This document shows, one piece after another, positions 1 through 6,879 of a stretch of 10,962 nucleotides of DNA (positions are counted from its first letter, which is position 1; the number at the start of each line of letters is the position of its first letter). Under the pieces are notes generated by a model. It was given only the letters and a program-made list of their open reading frames with translations, ran no database searches and was not told the origin of the DNA. Location: contig CAITYI010000030.1 in assembly GCA_903896585.1 (NCBI GenBank), forward strand, positions 1 through 10,962, in the 5' to 3' direction. Both the position numbers and the translations under genes were made by a program. This stretch comes from an uncultured bacterium (GTDB lineage: Bacteria > Actinomycetota > Actinomycetes > S36-B12).

Positions 1-511
1 CACCCTCCAGCGAGGGGGTCATGAATGCCGTCAAGAGATCTTCAGCGATCTCTTTGGCATGGGAATAATTGGGTTGGTCGGTGAAACCGACATACTCCCC
101 TCCCATGGGCCGATTTCGGAATCGGTAGAAGGACACGCCCTTGCGACCCACAACGTACGGCACGACGCTCATACCTTTTTCGCTTAAATTGCGGGTCAGT
201 GACTCAGCTTCTTTGATCGCATTAGACGAGTAGGCGCCCGCCAAACCTCGGTCAGCCGTGATCACCAAAATGGCTGCGCGAACCTGATTTTCGGCTTTCG
301 CCGTGAGCGGGTGCTTGGAGACGTCGCTGGCGTGGCTCGCTGCCGCCGAGACGGCATCCACCAATTGGGTGAGGTACGGCATGGAAGAATGAAGGCGGTT
401 CTGCGCTTTTACGATACGCGCCGAAGCAATGAGCTCCATTGCTTTCGTAATTTTCTTGGTCGCCTGCACCGATTTTATTCGGCGCCGGTAAACCCGCAGT
501 TGTGCACCCAT
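1..511 (-). CDS. atpG: ATP synthase gamma subunit, N-terminal part (cut by window edge)
   Basis: Encodes the first 170 residues of the gamma subunit, the central rotor shaft that couples c-ring rotation to catalysis in F1. I translated it directly from the minus strand. It opens MGAQLRVYRRR, followed by KSVQATKKITKAMELIASAR, the highly conserved N-terminal helix of bacterial gamma subunits. A further conserved segment, ITADRGLAGAYSSN, lies near residues 85-98. The frame stays open to position 1, so about 120-135 residues of the usual 290-305, including the C-terminal helix of the shaft, are missing only because the window ends. The ATG is at 511-509, one base after the atpA stop (TGATATG). 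A GAGG inside the last atpA codons serves as ribosome binding site, so translation is probably coupled to atpA. atpD and atpC would be expected beyond the edge. Confidence 0.96.
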   Translation of the reverse strand, partial: MGAQLRVYRRRIKSVQATKKITKAMELIASARIVKAQNRLHSSMPYLTQLVDAVSAAASHASDVSKHPLTAKAENQVRAAILVITADRGLAGAYSSNAIKEAESLTRNLSEKGMSVVPYVVGRKGVSFYRFRNRPMGGEYVGFTDQPNYSHAKEIAEDLLTAFMTPSLEG

Positions 512-512
512 A

Positions 513-2147
513 TCAGCCTCGAACAGCCCGCTTGATCTGGGTGGGATCGATTTCTTCGTCAGCAATGGCCGCTACGGGTTCATCTTTGATTAACAGTTCA
601 CCCGAACTTGTGGTGAATTGCTTCTTGAACTCGGTAATCGCATTTTCTAAAACACTGACGGTGTCATCGGATAGATCCGTGGTGGTCCGGATTGCATCGA
701 ATGCCTGTGGAGCGGAACGATCCACGTAATCGAGGAATTCCGAGTCAAACCTACGGATGTCCTCCACTGGCACATCGTCTAGCTTGCCCGTGGTACCGGT
801 CCACACCGATACAACTTCGCGCTCCATGGCCTGTGGCTTGTATTGCGGCTGCTTTAACAACTCCACCAAGCGTGAACCACGCTCAAGCTGAGCCTTGGAC
901 GCGGCATCGAGATCTGAACCAAAAGCGGCAAACGCCTCTAGCTCGCGATATTGGGCCAAGGACAGGCGCAGTCGGCCAGCCACCTTCTTCATGGCTTTGG
1001 GCTGAGCGGAGCCGCCGACGCGAGAGACCGAGATTCCGACGTTGATGGCCGGCCGCACACCTGAGTTGAAGAGGTCGGACTCGAGGAAGCACTGGCCATC
1101 GGTGATCGAAATAACGTTGGTCGGAATGAACGCGGACACGTCATTAGCCTTGGTTTCAATGATGGGCAACCCCGTCATGGAACCGCCACCCATTTCATCG
1201 GAAAGCTTGGCGCAACGCTCAAGTAGGCGGGAGTGCAAATAGAAAACGTCGCCAGGGTAGGCCTCGCGGCCTGGCGGGCGCCGCAAAAGCAGGGATACGG
1301 CACGGTAGGCATCTGCCTGCTTGGAGAGGTCATCGAACACAATCAAAACATGCTTGCCCTGGTACATCCAGTGCTGGCCAATTGCCGAACCGGTGTAGGG
1401 AGCAAGGTACTTAAAGCCGGCCGGGTCCGAAGCGGGTGCAGCCACAATCGTGGTGTACTCAAGCGCACCATATTCCTCGAGGGCGCCCTTCACCGAAGCG
1501 ATGGTGGAGCCCTTTTGGCCAATGGCAACATAAATACAGCGCACCTGCTTATTGGGATCGCCCGAATCCCAATTCTCTTTTTGGTTAATGATGGTATCGA
1601 TGCACACAGCTGTCTTGCCTGTTTGACGGTCACCAATAATCAATTGGCGCTGTCCCCTACCAATGGCGGTCATGGCATCAATTGCCTTGATGCCGGTGAG
1701 CATGGGTTCGGTCACGGGTTGACGCTGAACAACCGATGGCGCCTGCACTTCAAGGGCACGGCGGGCGTCTGGAGTAATGGGACCCAGTCCGTCGATCGGG
1801 TTGCCCAGTGGATCGACTACCCGGCCGAGGAAAGCATCGCCCACGGGAACAGCGAGCACCTCACCTGTTCGGCGCACGGCCTGGCCTTCTTCGATCTTGG
1901 AGCCGTCGCCTAGAAGAACGCATCCGATTTCGCGAACGTCGAGGTTCAACGCGATACCGAGCAGCCCTCCTTCAAACTCCAGCAGTTCATTGGTCATGGC
2001 GGAATGCAAACCCTCAACTCGGGCTATGCCGTCTCCGGTCTCCAAAACGCGACCAATTTCTTCTCGGGCGGTTGTCGGCGAGTACGCCGCGACGTTCCGC
2101 TCGATCGCATCCCGGATTTCTTCCGGTCGGATCGTCAGCTCCGTCAT
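513..2147 (-). CDS. atpA: ATP synthase alpha subunit
   Basis: Encodes the 544-residue alpha subunit of F1 (three per complex), which carries the non-catalytic nucleotide sites and contributes the arginine finger to the catalytic sites on beta. Visible landmarks are the N-terminal MTELTIRPEEIRDAI typical of actinobacteria, the P-loop GDRQTGKT at 172-179, FDDLSKQADAYR near 271-282, and the alpha/beta signature PAINVGISVSRVGG at 366-379 with arginine finger R376. The C-terminal tail beyond about residue 510 is longer than in E. coli alpha (513 residues), a feature shared with other actinobacteria. The ATG has a modest AGGA site about 4-5 nt upstream. The gene lies 130 nt after atpH, an unusually long gap containing a tandem repeat and a hairpin. 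It ends in TGA one base before the atpG start. Confidence 0.98.
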   Translation of the reverse strand: MTELTIRPEEIRDAIERNVAAYSPTTAREEIGRVLETGDGIARVEGLHSAMTNELLEFEGGLLGIALNLDVREIGCVLLGDGSKIEEGQAVRRTGEVLAVPVGDAFLGRVVDPLGNPIDGLGPITPDARRALEVQAPSVVQRQPVTEPMLTGIKAIDAMTAIGRGQRQLIIGDRQTGKTAVCIDTIINQKENWDSGDPNKQVRCIYVAIGQKGSTIASVKGALEEYGALEYTTIVAAPASDPAGFKYLAPYTGSAIGQHWMYQGKHVLIVFDDLSKQADAYRAVSLLLRRPPGREAYPGDVFYLHSRLLERCAKLSDEMGGGSMTGLPIIETKANDVSAFIPTNVISITDGQCFLESDLFNSGVRPAINVGISVSRVGGSAQPKAMKKVAGRLRLSLAQYRELEAFAAFGSDLDAASKAQLERGSRLVELLKQPQYKPQAMEREVVSVWTGTTGKLDDVPVEDIRRFDSEFLDYVDRSAPQAFDAIRTTTDLSDDTVSVLENAITEFKKQFTTSSGELLIKDEPVAAIADEEIDPTQIKRAVRG

Positions 2148-2169
2148 GGTGTCCTGCTCTCTGTGTCGG

Positions 2170-2182
2170 GCCGCAAGGCGGC
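2170..2182 (-). promoter_or_regulatory. Small GC hairpin just upstream of atpA
   Basis: On the transcribed strand, GCCGC-CTT-GCGGC forms a perfect 5-bp stem with a 3-nt loop, 22 nt before the atpA start codon. No U-run follows, so it is not an intrinsic terminator. It separates the tandem-repeat leader from the atpA ribosome binding site. An effect on translation start, mRNA processing or stability is possible, but this is inference from position alone. Confidence 0.4.
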
Positions 2183-2262
2183 AGTTGTGAACTTTGGGTG
2201 AACGTGAAATTTAGTTGTGAACTTTGGGTGAAAGTCAAATTTAGTTGTGAAATTTAGTTGTG
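2183..2262. repeat. Imperfect 30-bp tandem repeat in the atpH-atpA gap
   Basis: Read on the plus strand, two full 30-bp copies occupy 2183-2212 and 2213-2242 and differ at only two positions (AACGTGAAAT versus AAAGTCAAAT). A third copy at 2243-2255 is only AGTTGTGAAATTT. It equals the first unit minus 17 internal bases, removed exactly between two GTGAA direct repeats. A 7-base start of a fourth copy (AGTTGTG) follows at 2256-2262. In the transcribed sense the block is almost free of G and rich in A, C and U, so it should be largely unstructured. It is transcribed as the leader of atpA. I recognise no protein-binding motif or known repeat family. Confidence 0.85.
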
Positions 2263-2277
2263 TTCTGAGTAGCTGGG

Positions 2278-3087
2278 CTAACCCAGCAAGGCCCTTCGGG
2301 CCTGTTCCAATCTCGATTCAATAGTTCCGTCTATTACTTCCTCACCGATAGCGACATGCACTCCACCGAGAACGCTGGGATCGACGGCCACATTTAGCCG
2401 CACGGTCCTCCCCTTCAATTGCGACAGGGCCTGGGCGAGGCGTTGACTCTGTTCAGGTGTCAATGGCGCCGCCACCTTGATATCCGCCACGACTCGATCT
2501 CGTTGCTTGGCGGCCATTTCCACTAGGTGACTGACAACTGAGTCAATTCGACGGCCATGGAGATGGCTAATGGAGTATCCCAAAAGCGTGGCCGCGGCAC
2601 TTGTTCCCCGCGCAGCCACTAGATCATGCACAATTGCCGCTTTCACTTCGGAACTACTCGCTGGATCGGTGAGCGCCATTTGCAATTCGGCTGAACCGTC
2701 CACGGCACGACCGAACAGGAACAGTTCTTCTTCGGTGGCATCTAGGGAGCCGTCATTTTGAGCGACGGTTAAAACTGCCTGCTCTGCTAGCTGCTCGAGT
2801 GCGAGCACGAGATCCATGCCCTCAGACCACCTTTGGACGGCCGCAAGGCGAATCAATTGCAGTGCCAGCGGACTTACTCGACTTGCGAAGACATCTTGGG
2901 CCAGATTCTCTCGCACGGCGGTGAGTTGACCCGAATCCGCGAGCGCCGACCGAAGTACCGATTCACTGTCAAGCAGATCTGCGACGGAATACAACTCGCC
3001 GGCAAGGTTCCCAAAGTCAGAGTCCTGCCGTTGCTCATCAAGGAAATCACGGCACGTGCCGAGTGCATCGCGGCTAGATCCGAGCAT
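2278..3087 (-). CDS. atpH: ATP synthase delta subunit (OSCP)
   Basis: Encodes a 269-residue delta subunit, the stator protein that ties the top of the alpha3beta3 head to the b-subunit stalk. The length matches actinobacterial delta (about 270) rather than E. coli delta (about 177). The extra N-terminal region is family-typical. The C-terminal domain carries the recognisable OSCP ending: VVADIKVAAPLTPEQSQRLA near 199-218, then LNVAVDPSVLGGVHVAIGEE near 231-250, and DGTIESRLEQARRAL close to the end. It is a free-standing protein, unlike the fused b-delta of mycobacteria. Its ATG shares one base with the atpF stop (TAATG), so translation is probably coupled. It ends in TAG, followed by the 130-nt repeat-bearing gap before atpA. 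Confidence 0.96.
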   Translation of the reverse strand: MLGSSRDALGTCRDFLDEQRQDSDFGNLAGELYSVADLLDSESVLRSALADSGQLTAVRENLAQDVFASRVSPLALQLIRLAAVQRWSEGMDLVLALEQLAEQAVLTVAQNDGSLDATEEELFLFGRAVDGSAELQMALTDPASSSEVKAAIVHDLVAARGTSAAATLLGYSISHLHGRRIDSVVSHLVEMAAKQRDRVVADIKVAAPLTPEQSQRLAQALSQLKGRTVRLNVAVDPSVLGGVHVAIGEEVIDGTIESRLEQARRALLG

Positions 3088-3644
3088 TAGCGAGCAGCCT
3101 GCCCTTCCAGATCAGCAATGAAGGAATTTACGGTGGCCTGAACTCGGGCGTCGTCGGCGAGGGCCTCTCCCACGATTTTGTCTGCCAGCGTGATGGCAAG
3201 TTCACCAACCTGCTTGGTGAGCGAGGAAATTGCCTGGGCCCGCTCCGCGGACATTGACGCTTCAGCAGCTGCCGAAACACTGGCGGCTGCACTGCGGGCT
3301 TCGTTGCGCGCTTCTTCAATGATTGCGCTTCGATCCGCCTGCGCCTGGGTCCGAATAGCTGAGGCTTCTTCCCGTGCACCGGCAAGTTGAGCCCGGTATT
3401 CGTCCAAGAGTGCCGCAGCTTCCGCCTCGGCCTCACCCGCACGCGCCAAACCGCCTTCGATCAAGTCAGCCCGTTCATCGAGCGTTGCCTTGATTTTTGG
3501 CAGTACGAATTTGGCGAGGGTGCCAAAGACGATGATGAATGCGATGAGCCCAACGATGAATTCGTCTAGCGGCACGGCAAGTACCGACGGCATCTCCTCG
3601 CCAGACTCGCCACCTGCGGCGAGTAAAGAGGTCAACACGTTCAT
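3087..3644 (-). CDS. atpF: ATP synthase b subunit
   Basis: Encodes the 185-residue b subunit, the membrane-anchored peripheral stalk that holds F1 against the rotor. One hydrophobic segment spans about residues 28-47 (EFIVGLIAFIIVFGTLAKFV). It is followed by LPKIKATLDERADLIEGG, the standard junction into the stalk, and then by a long, charged, alanine-rich helix to about residue 160, as expected for the dimeric right-handed coiled coil. The C-terminal part (VGELAITLADKIVGEAL) is the usual delta-binding end. A GGAAAGG site lies 6 nt before the ATG. Only one b-type gene is present, so the stalk is probably a b homodimer. It follows atpE across a 67-nt gap with a hairpin and overlaps atpH by one base. 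Confidence 0.97.
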   Translation of the reverse strand: MNVLTSLLAAGGESGEEMPSVLAVPLDEFIVGLIAFIIVFGTLAKFVLPKIKATLDERADLIEGGLARAGEAEAEAAALLDEYRAQLAGAREEASAIRTQAQADRSAIIEEARNEARSAAASVSAAAEASMSAERAQAISSLTKQVGELAITLADKIVGEALADDARVQATVNSFIADLEGQAAR

Positions 3645-3686
3645 GTGAGCCTTTCCCTTTCCCTAGATCGTTCTTGTCACGTGAAG

Positions 3687-3709
3687 CGAACTGAGTGAAA
3701 CTCGGTTCG
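3687..3709 (-). promoter_or_regulatory. Hairpin in the atpE-atpF gap
   Basis: On the transcribed strand, CGAAC-C-GAG and CTC-A-GTTCG pair as a 5-bp plus 3-bp stem around one C-A mismatch, with a TTTCA loop. It starts 2 nt after the atpE stop codon. No U-run follows and the b-subunit gene continues downstream, so full termination is unlikely. A hairpin directly after atpE could protect its 3' end and help keep c above b, but that role is inferred. Confidence 0.5.
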
Positions 3710-3711
3710 AA

Positions 3712-3939
3712 TTACGCGCCATAGACGAAGGGAACCACGAAGCCAATGAGGGCCAGCGCTTCGGCGAGCGCGAAACCTAGAAGCATGTTTTGGCGAATAA
3801 TGCCGTATGCCTCAGGTTGGCGAGCAATTGCTTGCACACCTTGACCGAAGATGATCCCGATACCAATACCAGGGCCAATTGCGGCCAAACCGTAGCCGAT
3901 TGAACCAATGGAACCTGAGAGTTCCGCGAGAAGCGACAT
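3712..3939 (-). CDS. atpE: ATP synthase c subunit (proteolipid)
   Basis: Encodes the 75-residue c subunit, whose hairpins form the rotating ring of Fo. Two transmembrane helices (about 11-34 and 51-73) flank the polar loop ARQPE (39-43). Helix 1 has the glycine packing motif GPGIGIGI (22-29). The ion-binding carboxylate is E60 in LGFALAEALALIGFV. The residue after it is alanine rather than the Ser/Thr found in sodium-binding rings, so protons are the likely coupling ion. An AAGGAAA site lies about 6 nt before the ATG. Gaps of 100 nt upstream and 67 nt downstream each hold a hairpin, in keeping with the need to make this protein in excess over other subunits. Ring size cannot be read from the sequence. 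Confidence 0.98.
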   Translation of the reverse strand: MSLLAELSGSIGSIGYGLAAIGPGIGIGIIFGQGVQAIARQPEAYGIIRQNMLLGFALAEALALIGFVVPFVYGA

Positions 3940-3961
3940 ATCGTTTCCTTTTCATTCCGCG

Positions 3962-3975
3962 CCGGCGGACGCCGG
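3962..3975 (-). promoter_or_regulatory. GC-rich hairpin upstream of atpE
   Basis: On the transcribed strand, CCGGC-GTCC-GCCGG forms a perfect 5-bp stem with a 4-nt loop, 22 nt before the atpE start and upstream of its AAGGAAA ribosome binding site. The remainder of the 100-nt atpB-atpE gap is A/C-rich and looks unstructured. In E. coli, the sequence before atpE enhances translation of the c subunit. A similar role, or mRNA processing, is possible here but not shown. Confidence 0.4.
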
Positions 3976-4039
3976 TCTGGTGATCTTGTGATGGTTATTC
4001 AGTTGTCGGTATTAAGAGGTGCATGAAACAAAGTTCGAC

Positions 4040-4864
4040 TTAATGCTCTGCGTGTAGCGCGCTCCCAATATATACGGCTGCCAACAGAGTAAAGATGTAT
4101 GCCTGCAGAGCTTGGATAAAGGCCTCAAAAGCGGTCAGAAGGACGGTCATGGTGAAACTGGCTGCGGTACCAATAAATCCAACGACGGTGAAACTGAGAA
4201 GATAAAAGGCGGCAACGCTAAATGTCGCGAGGAGAAGGTGCCCGGCAAACATATTGGCAAACAACCGAACTGCGTGAGTAAACGGGCGAACAACGAGGTT
4301 CGAGATCAGCTCAATGGGTGTGAGAAGGACGTACATAGCTTTGGGAACGCCGGGCGGAAACATAATGTTCTTGAAAAAGCCAATGGGTCCTTGGGTGTAA
4401 ATGCCTAGTGGTACCCACACCACGTACACGATTACCGCAAAAGCCACCGGTATGGCAAAAATGGAGGTCACCGGCAGTTGCGCGCCCGGGACAATTCCCC
4501 AGAAGTTGAGGAGCCACACCATGAAGAAAAAAGTGAAAAGGAATGGGACGAATTTTTCGCCGCCTTTTCCAATGGTTTCTTTAACGATGCCATCGCGGAT
4601 GAAGATGTAACCGATCTCACCCACACTTTGAGCCCCACGCGGGACAAGCTTTGGCTTGCGGAATGCGTATCCGAAGAAACCCAGGATGAGTACTACGGCA
4701 AGCAACAAAAGTACGGTTACCTTGGAGACGTTGAACTCTAGAGAGCCGATGGTAAAAGTGAAAATGGCATCGAACTGAAAAATCTCCGCGCCCGGGGCGG
4801 GGAATCCGCATCCGGAAAAGATGTGACAACCCGGCTTGCTCACCGCGAGAACGTCGTAGGTCAT
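4040..4864 (-). CDS. atpB: ATP synthase a subunit
   Basis: Encodes the 274-residue a subunit, the stator channel protein that passes protons to the c-ring. The N-terminal CHIFSGCGFPAPGAEIF (13-29) is typical of actinobacterial AtpB. Hydrophobic segments lie at about 48-66, 105-124, 133-153, 176-192, 207-232 and 238-268. The essential arginine is R200 in HAVRLFANMFAGH, and the final helix carries E247 and Q251 in EAFIQALQAYIF, the usual partners in the proton path. The start overlaps the atpZ stop as ATGA. AAAGGGA lies about 7 nt before the ATG, so it has its own ribosome binding site as well as likely coupling. It is followed by a 100-nt gap before atpE. Confidence 0.97.
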   Translation of the reverse strand: MTYDVLAVSKPGCHIFSGCGFPAPGAEIFQFDAIFTFTIGSLEFNVSKVTVLLLLAVVLILGFFGYAFRKPKLVPRGAQSVGEIGYIFIRDGIVKETIGKGGEKFVPFLFTFFFMVWLLNFWGIVPGAQLPVTSIFAIPVAFAVIVYVVWVPLGIYTQGPIGFFKNIMFPPGVPKAMYVLLTPIELISNLVVRPFTHAVRLFANMFAGHLLLATFSVAAFYLLSFTVVGFIGTAASFTMTVLLTAFEAFIQALQAYIFTLLAAVYIGSALHAEH

Positions 4865-5229
4865 GCACGATCCCTTTCGCTCGCAGGTGTGTCGGTTTTC
4901 GTGCCCTTACTCGCACTATGTGCCTGTTCTTGCATTACCTTATTTTCCCGACTGAGACCGGTGAAGATCAGGTAGTACGACAATCCAAGCCCGACAAGAG
5001 CTCCGACTGCCATGAATATCTCGCGGTGCCCAAGCCACAGGGACAAGAGCCAACCGAGAGCTGCATAAAGAATCAAACCAGCGATGAGCCGGCTAGAGAT
5101 AATCCATGCGGTGTTGTCCATACTGGGGAGCGAACGTTGCGGCGCGTTCCCCGATATTGATCGTGCGCGCGAACGGTACCACTTCACATCTGTTGATTCA
5201 CTGCTGGGTTGGGGGCTTAACGAGGTCAT
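4861..5229 (-). CDS. atpZ: AtpZ-like small membrane protein with N-terminal extension
   Basis: Encodes 122 residues. Residues 42-90 form two close transmembrane helices (AWIISSRLIAGLILYAALGW, then IFMAVGALVGLGLSYYLIF) with the glycine pattern of the AtpZ family (F0F1 ATPase gene-1-like small proteins), followed by a charged tail. AtpZ-type proteins sit beside AtpI in several bacteria and are linked to Fo assembly or divalent-cation transport; the role here is inferred. Residues 1-36 are hydrophilic and not part of the family core. An ATG at codon 37 (5121) would give an 86-residue protein of ordinary size, but no ribosome binding site precedes it, whereas the chosen ATG overlaps the atpI stop (ATGA), favouring coupling. 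It overlaps atpB in the same way at its own end. Start assignment is moderate; family assignment is fair. Confidence 0.75.
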   Translation of the reverse strand: MTSLSPQPSSESTDVKWYRSRARSISGNAPQRSLPSMDNTAWIISSRLIAGLILYAALGWLLSLWLGHREIFMAVGALVGLGLSYYLIFTGLSRENKVMQEQAHSASKGTKTDTPASERDRA

Positions 5230-5654
5230 TTTATCTGGCTATCTCGGGAGGATTCTGGATCCACATACAGCACCTTGGATGTGCCGAAAATCCACACTTC
5301 CACCACAGTCCAGACCATGGTTCCCGTTAAAATCGCCGCAGCAAAAGTCTTGGTATCAAACAGGGTGGTGTCCGCGAACAGAATAATAATGAGTAATAAA
5401 ACACCGACCTTAACCAGATACAGGGTGAGCGCCATGGTCAGGGCCATGTGCGGATTTGATTTCAAAACGGCACCTAATGCAAACTGCCCAACGCTAAAAA
5501 AGACAATGACCAAAATGGTTCCCAGGATCGCGCCAACGGCCCCCGAACTCCCGGCGACGATCCCTGAAATAACAACAACAACCACTCCTGCAACAGCAGT
5601 CCCAAGCCCTGCTCGTCGAAGAACCAGCGTGTCGATGCTGCGAGCTTCAGACAT
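5226..5654 (-). CDS. atpI: AtpI-like ATP synthase accessory membrane protein
   Basis: Encodes 142 residues with four predicted transmembrane helices at about 16-34, 40-61, 69-93 and 103-123. A polar turn between helices 2 and 3 contains LKSNPHMALTMALTLYLVK. Four short helices, size and position directly before the Fo genes match the AtpI family (ATP synthase I), implicated in c-ring assembly and not a subunit of the finished enzyme. The counterpart in the M. tuberculosis locus occupies the same place. The ATG has AGAGG 8 nt upstream. The stop codon overlaps the next gene by 4 nt. The family is weakly conserved in sequence, so the call rests on topology and context more than on residues. Confidence 0.75.
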   Translation of the reverse strand: MSEARSIDTLVLRRAGLGTAVAGVVVVVISGIVAGSSGAVGAILGTILVIVFFSVGQFALGAVLKSNPHMALTMALTLYLVKVGVLLLIIILFADTTLFDTKTFAAAILTGTMVWTVVEVWIFGTSKVLYVDPESSRDSQIK

Positions 5655-5722
5655 GACGAAGACCTCTAAACCTAGGGGACGGTGCTGAAATCAAACGCTA
5701 TCGCATCCGAACCCGGAGGGAG

Positions 5723-6844
5723 TTAGCCAGTGCGATCTACCGAACGTGAGATTCCTCGCACATTCTCCAACGCGGGTCGATGTCTGACCAGATAAACCAA
5801 GATGACCACACCAATTGCGGTACCCGCCGCTGCATAAACAATCGGGAAGAAAGCTACGGCTAGCGCAGCACCAGAAATGAGTGCTGTCACGGCGTACATC
5901 AGAAATACGGCTCGTCTCTGAGAATGGCCCATTTCGAGGAGGCGGTGATGTAGGTGTTGCTTGTCTGGGGCAAATGGGTTGCGCCCGGCCCGCGTCCGTC
6001 GAATAACTGCGAGCGCAAGATCAATGAGTGGGATTGCCATGACTGCCAAGGGCAATAAAACGGGTAATAGCGCTGGGAAGAACGCTCCACCGGACACCGC
6101 GCTCGGATCCACCTGACCGGTGAGGGTGATCGTGGCCGCGGCCAGAAGCAACCCAAGCAGCATTGAACCGGTGTCACCCATAAAAATGCGGGCGGGGAAA
6201 AGATTGTTTGGCAAAAAGCCAAGTGTCATGCCCACCAGCAAGACGCTAACCAGTGTTGCCAGTGTTGCTCGCTCCAACCCCAGTTCGACAGAGAGTAAGT
6301 AGGCATAGACAAAGAAGGCACCCGCGGCCACCGCCACAATCCCCGCAGCCAGACCATCGAGGCCATCGACGAAATTAATTGCGTTAATACTGATCAACAC
6401 AATTATTACCGTGAAGAGGACACTTGTAAGGGGGTCCAATACAAACGTCCCCCCAAATGGCAGCCAAATGATGGCAATCCCCTGAAATGCCATGACTCCG
6501 GCGGCAAGTACCTGCCCGGCTAACTTGGTGGGGGCATCTAATCCCCATTTATCATCGATTATTCCGAGCACCACAATGATCGCTGCGCCGGAGAGGAGGG
6601 CAATAACAGTTTGCGAACCCTCGAAGACCGAGCCCATCATGGGCAACTTGCTCGCCAAAAGAAGTCCGGTGAGCAGGCCACCGAACATGGCTAATCCGCC
6701 AAGTCTGGGGGTGGTGGTGTCGTGGACGTCGCGGTCGCGAACCGGGGCCACGATTCCCCACTTCAACGCCAACGCTCGCACCGGTGGTGTCAAAAGGTAG
6801 GTGACCGCTGCCGCAGCAAAGAGGCACAGCAAATACTCACGCAT
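5723..6844 (-). CDS. wecA: Undecaprenyl/decaprenyl-phosphate HexNAc-1-phosphate transferase (WecA/TagO/MraY family)
   Basis: Encodes a 373-residue polytopic membrane enzyme that transfers a HexNAc-1-phosphate (GlcNAc-1-P in characterised relatives) from its UDP-sugar to a polyprenyl phosphate, the first step in building a cell-envelope glycan. Family motifs appear in order: TPRLGG (45-50), GIIDD (94-98) with the paired aspartates, NAINFVDGLDGLAAG (154-168), ARIFMGDTGSMLLG (218-231), and the cytoplasmic PFAPDKQHLHHRLLEMGHS (290-308), whose HxHHR form points to the WecA/TagO branch rather than MraY. About ten hydrophobic segments are visible. The acceptor lipid and glycan are not deducible. In M. 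tuberculosis the gene at this place (Rv1302) acts in arabinogalactan linker synthesis. GGAGG lies about 10 nt before the ATG. It stands 68 nt after glyA and 68 nt before atpI. Confidence 0.93.
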   Translation of the reverse strand: MREYLLCLFAAAAVTYLLTPPVRALALKWGIVAPVRDRDVHDTTTPRLGGLAMFGGLLTGLLLASKLPMMGSVFEGSQTVIALLSGAAIIVVLGIIDDKWGLDAPTKLAGQVLAAGVMAFQGIAIIWLPFGGTFVLDPLTSVLFTVIIVLISINAINFVDGLDGLAAGIVAVAAGAFFVYAYLLSVELGLERATLATLVSVLLVGMTLGFLPNNLFPARIFMGDTGSMLLGLLLAAATITLTGQVDPSAVSGGAFFPALLPVLLPLAVMAIPLIDLALAVIRRTRAGRNPFAPDKQHLHHRLLEMGHSQRRAVFLMYAVTALISGAALAVAFFPIVYAAAGTAIGVVILVYLVRHRPALENVRGISRSVDRTG

Positions 6845-6879
6845 GACCGTGCCGCCTCCGTTCCGAGCATGTCAATCAG

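Noticed and set aside
1233..1913. A 226-codon open frame on the plus strand inside atpA, the longest antisense frame in the window.
   Set aside because: It lies entirely opposite a strongly conserved atpA region including the P-loop. The product resembles no known protein and has no credible ribosome binding site, so it is a shadow of atpA codon composition.
2014..2238. A short frame across the atpH-atpA repeat encoding a peptide with a 10-residue period.
   Set aside because: The periodic peptide follows automatically from a 30-bp DNA repeat, and most of the frame overlaps atpA out of phase. No ribosome binding site supports it.
3087..3644. Possible b-delta fusion or frameshift at the atpF-atpH junction, as in mycobacteria.
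   Set aside because: The TAATG junction is a normal coupled stop/start. Both proteins are full length with intact ends, so they are two separate genes.
5655..5722. A possible promoter for the ATP synthase genes in the wecA-atpI gap (TTGATT and TAGGTT or TTTAGA).
   Set aside because: TTGATT to TAGGTT is only 14 nt apart, and the 18-nt option TTTAGA matches a -10 box at about half its positions. The evidence is too weak to annotate.
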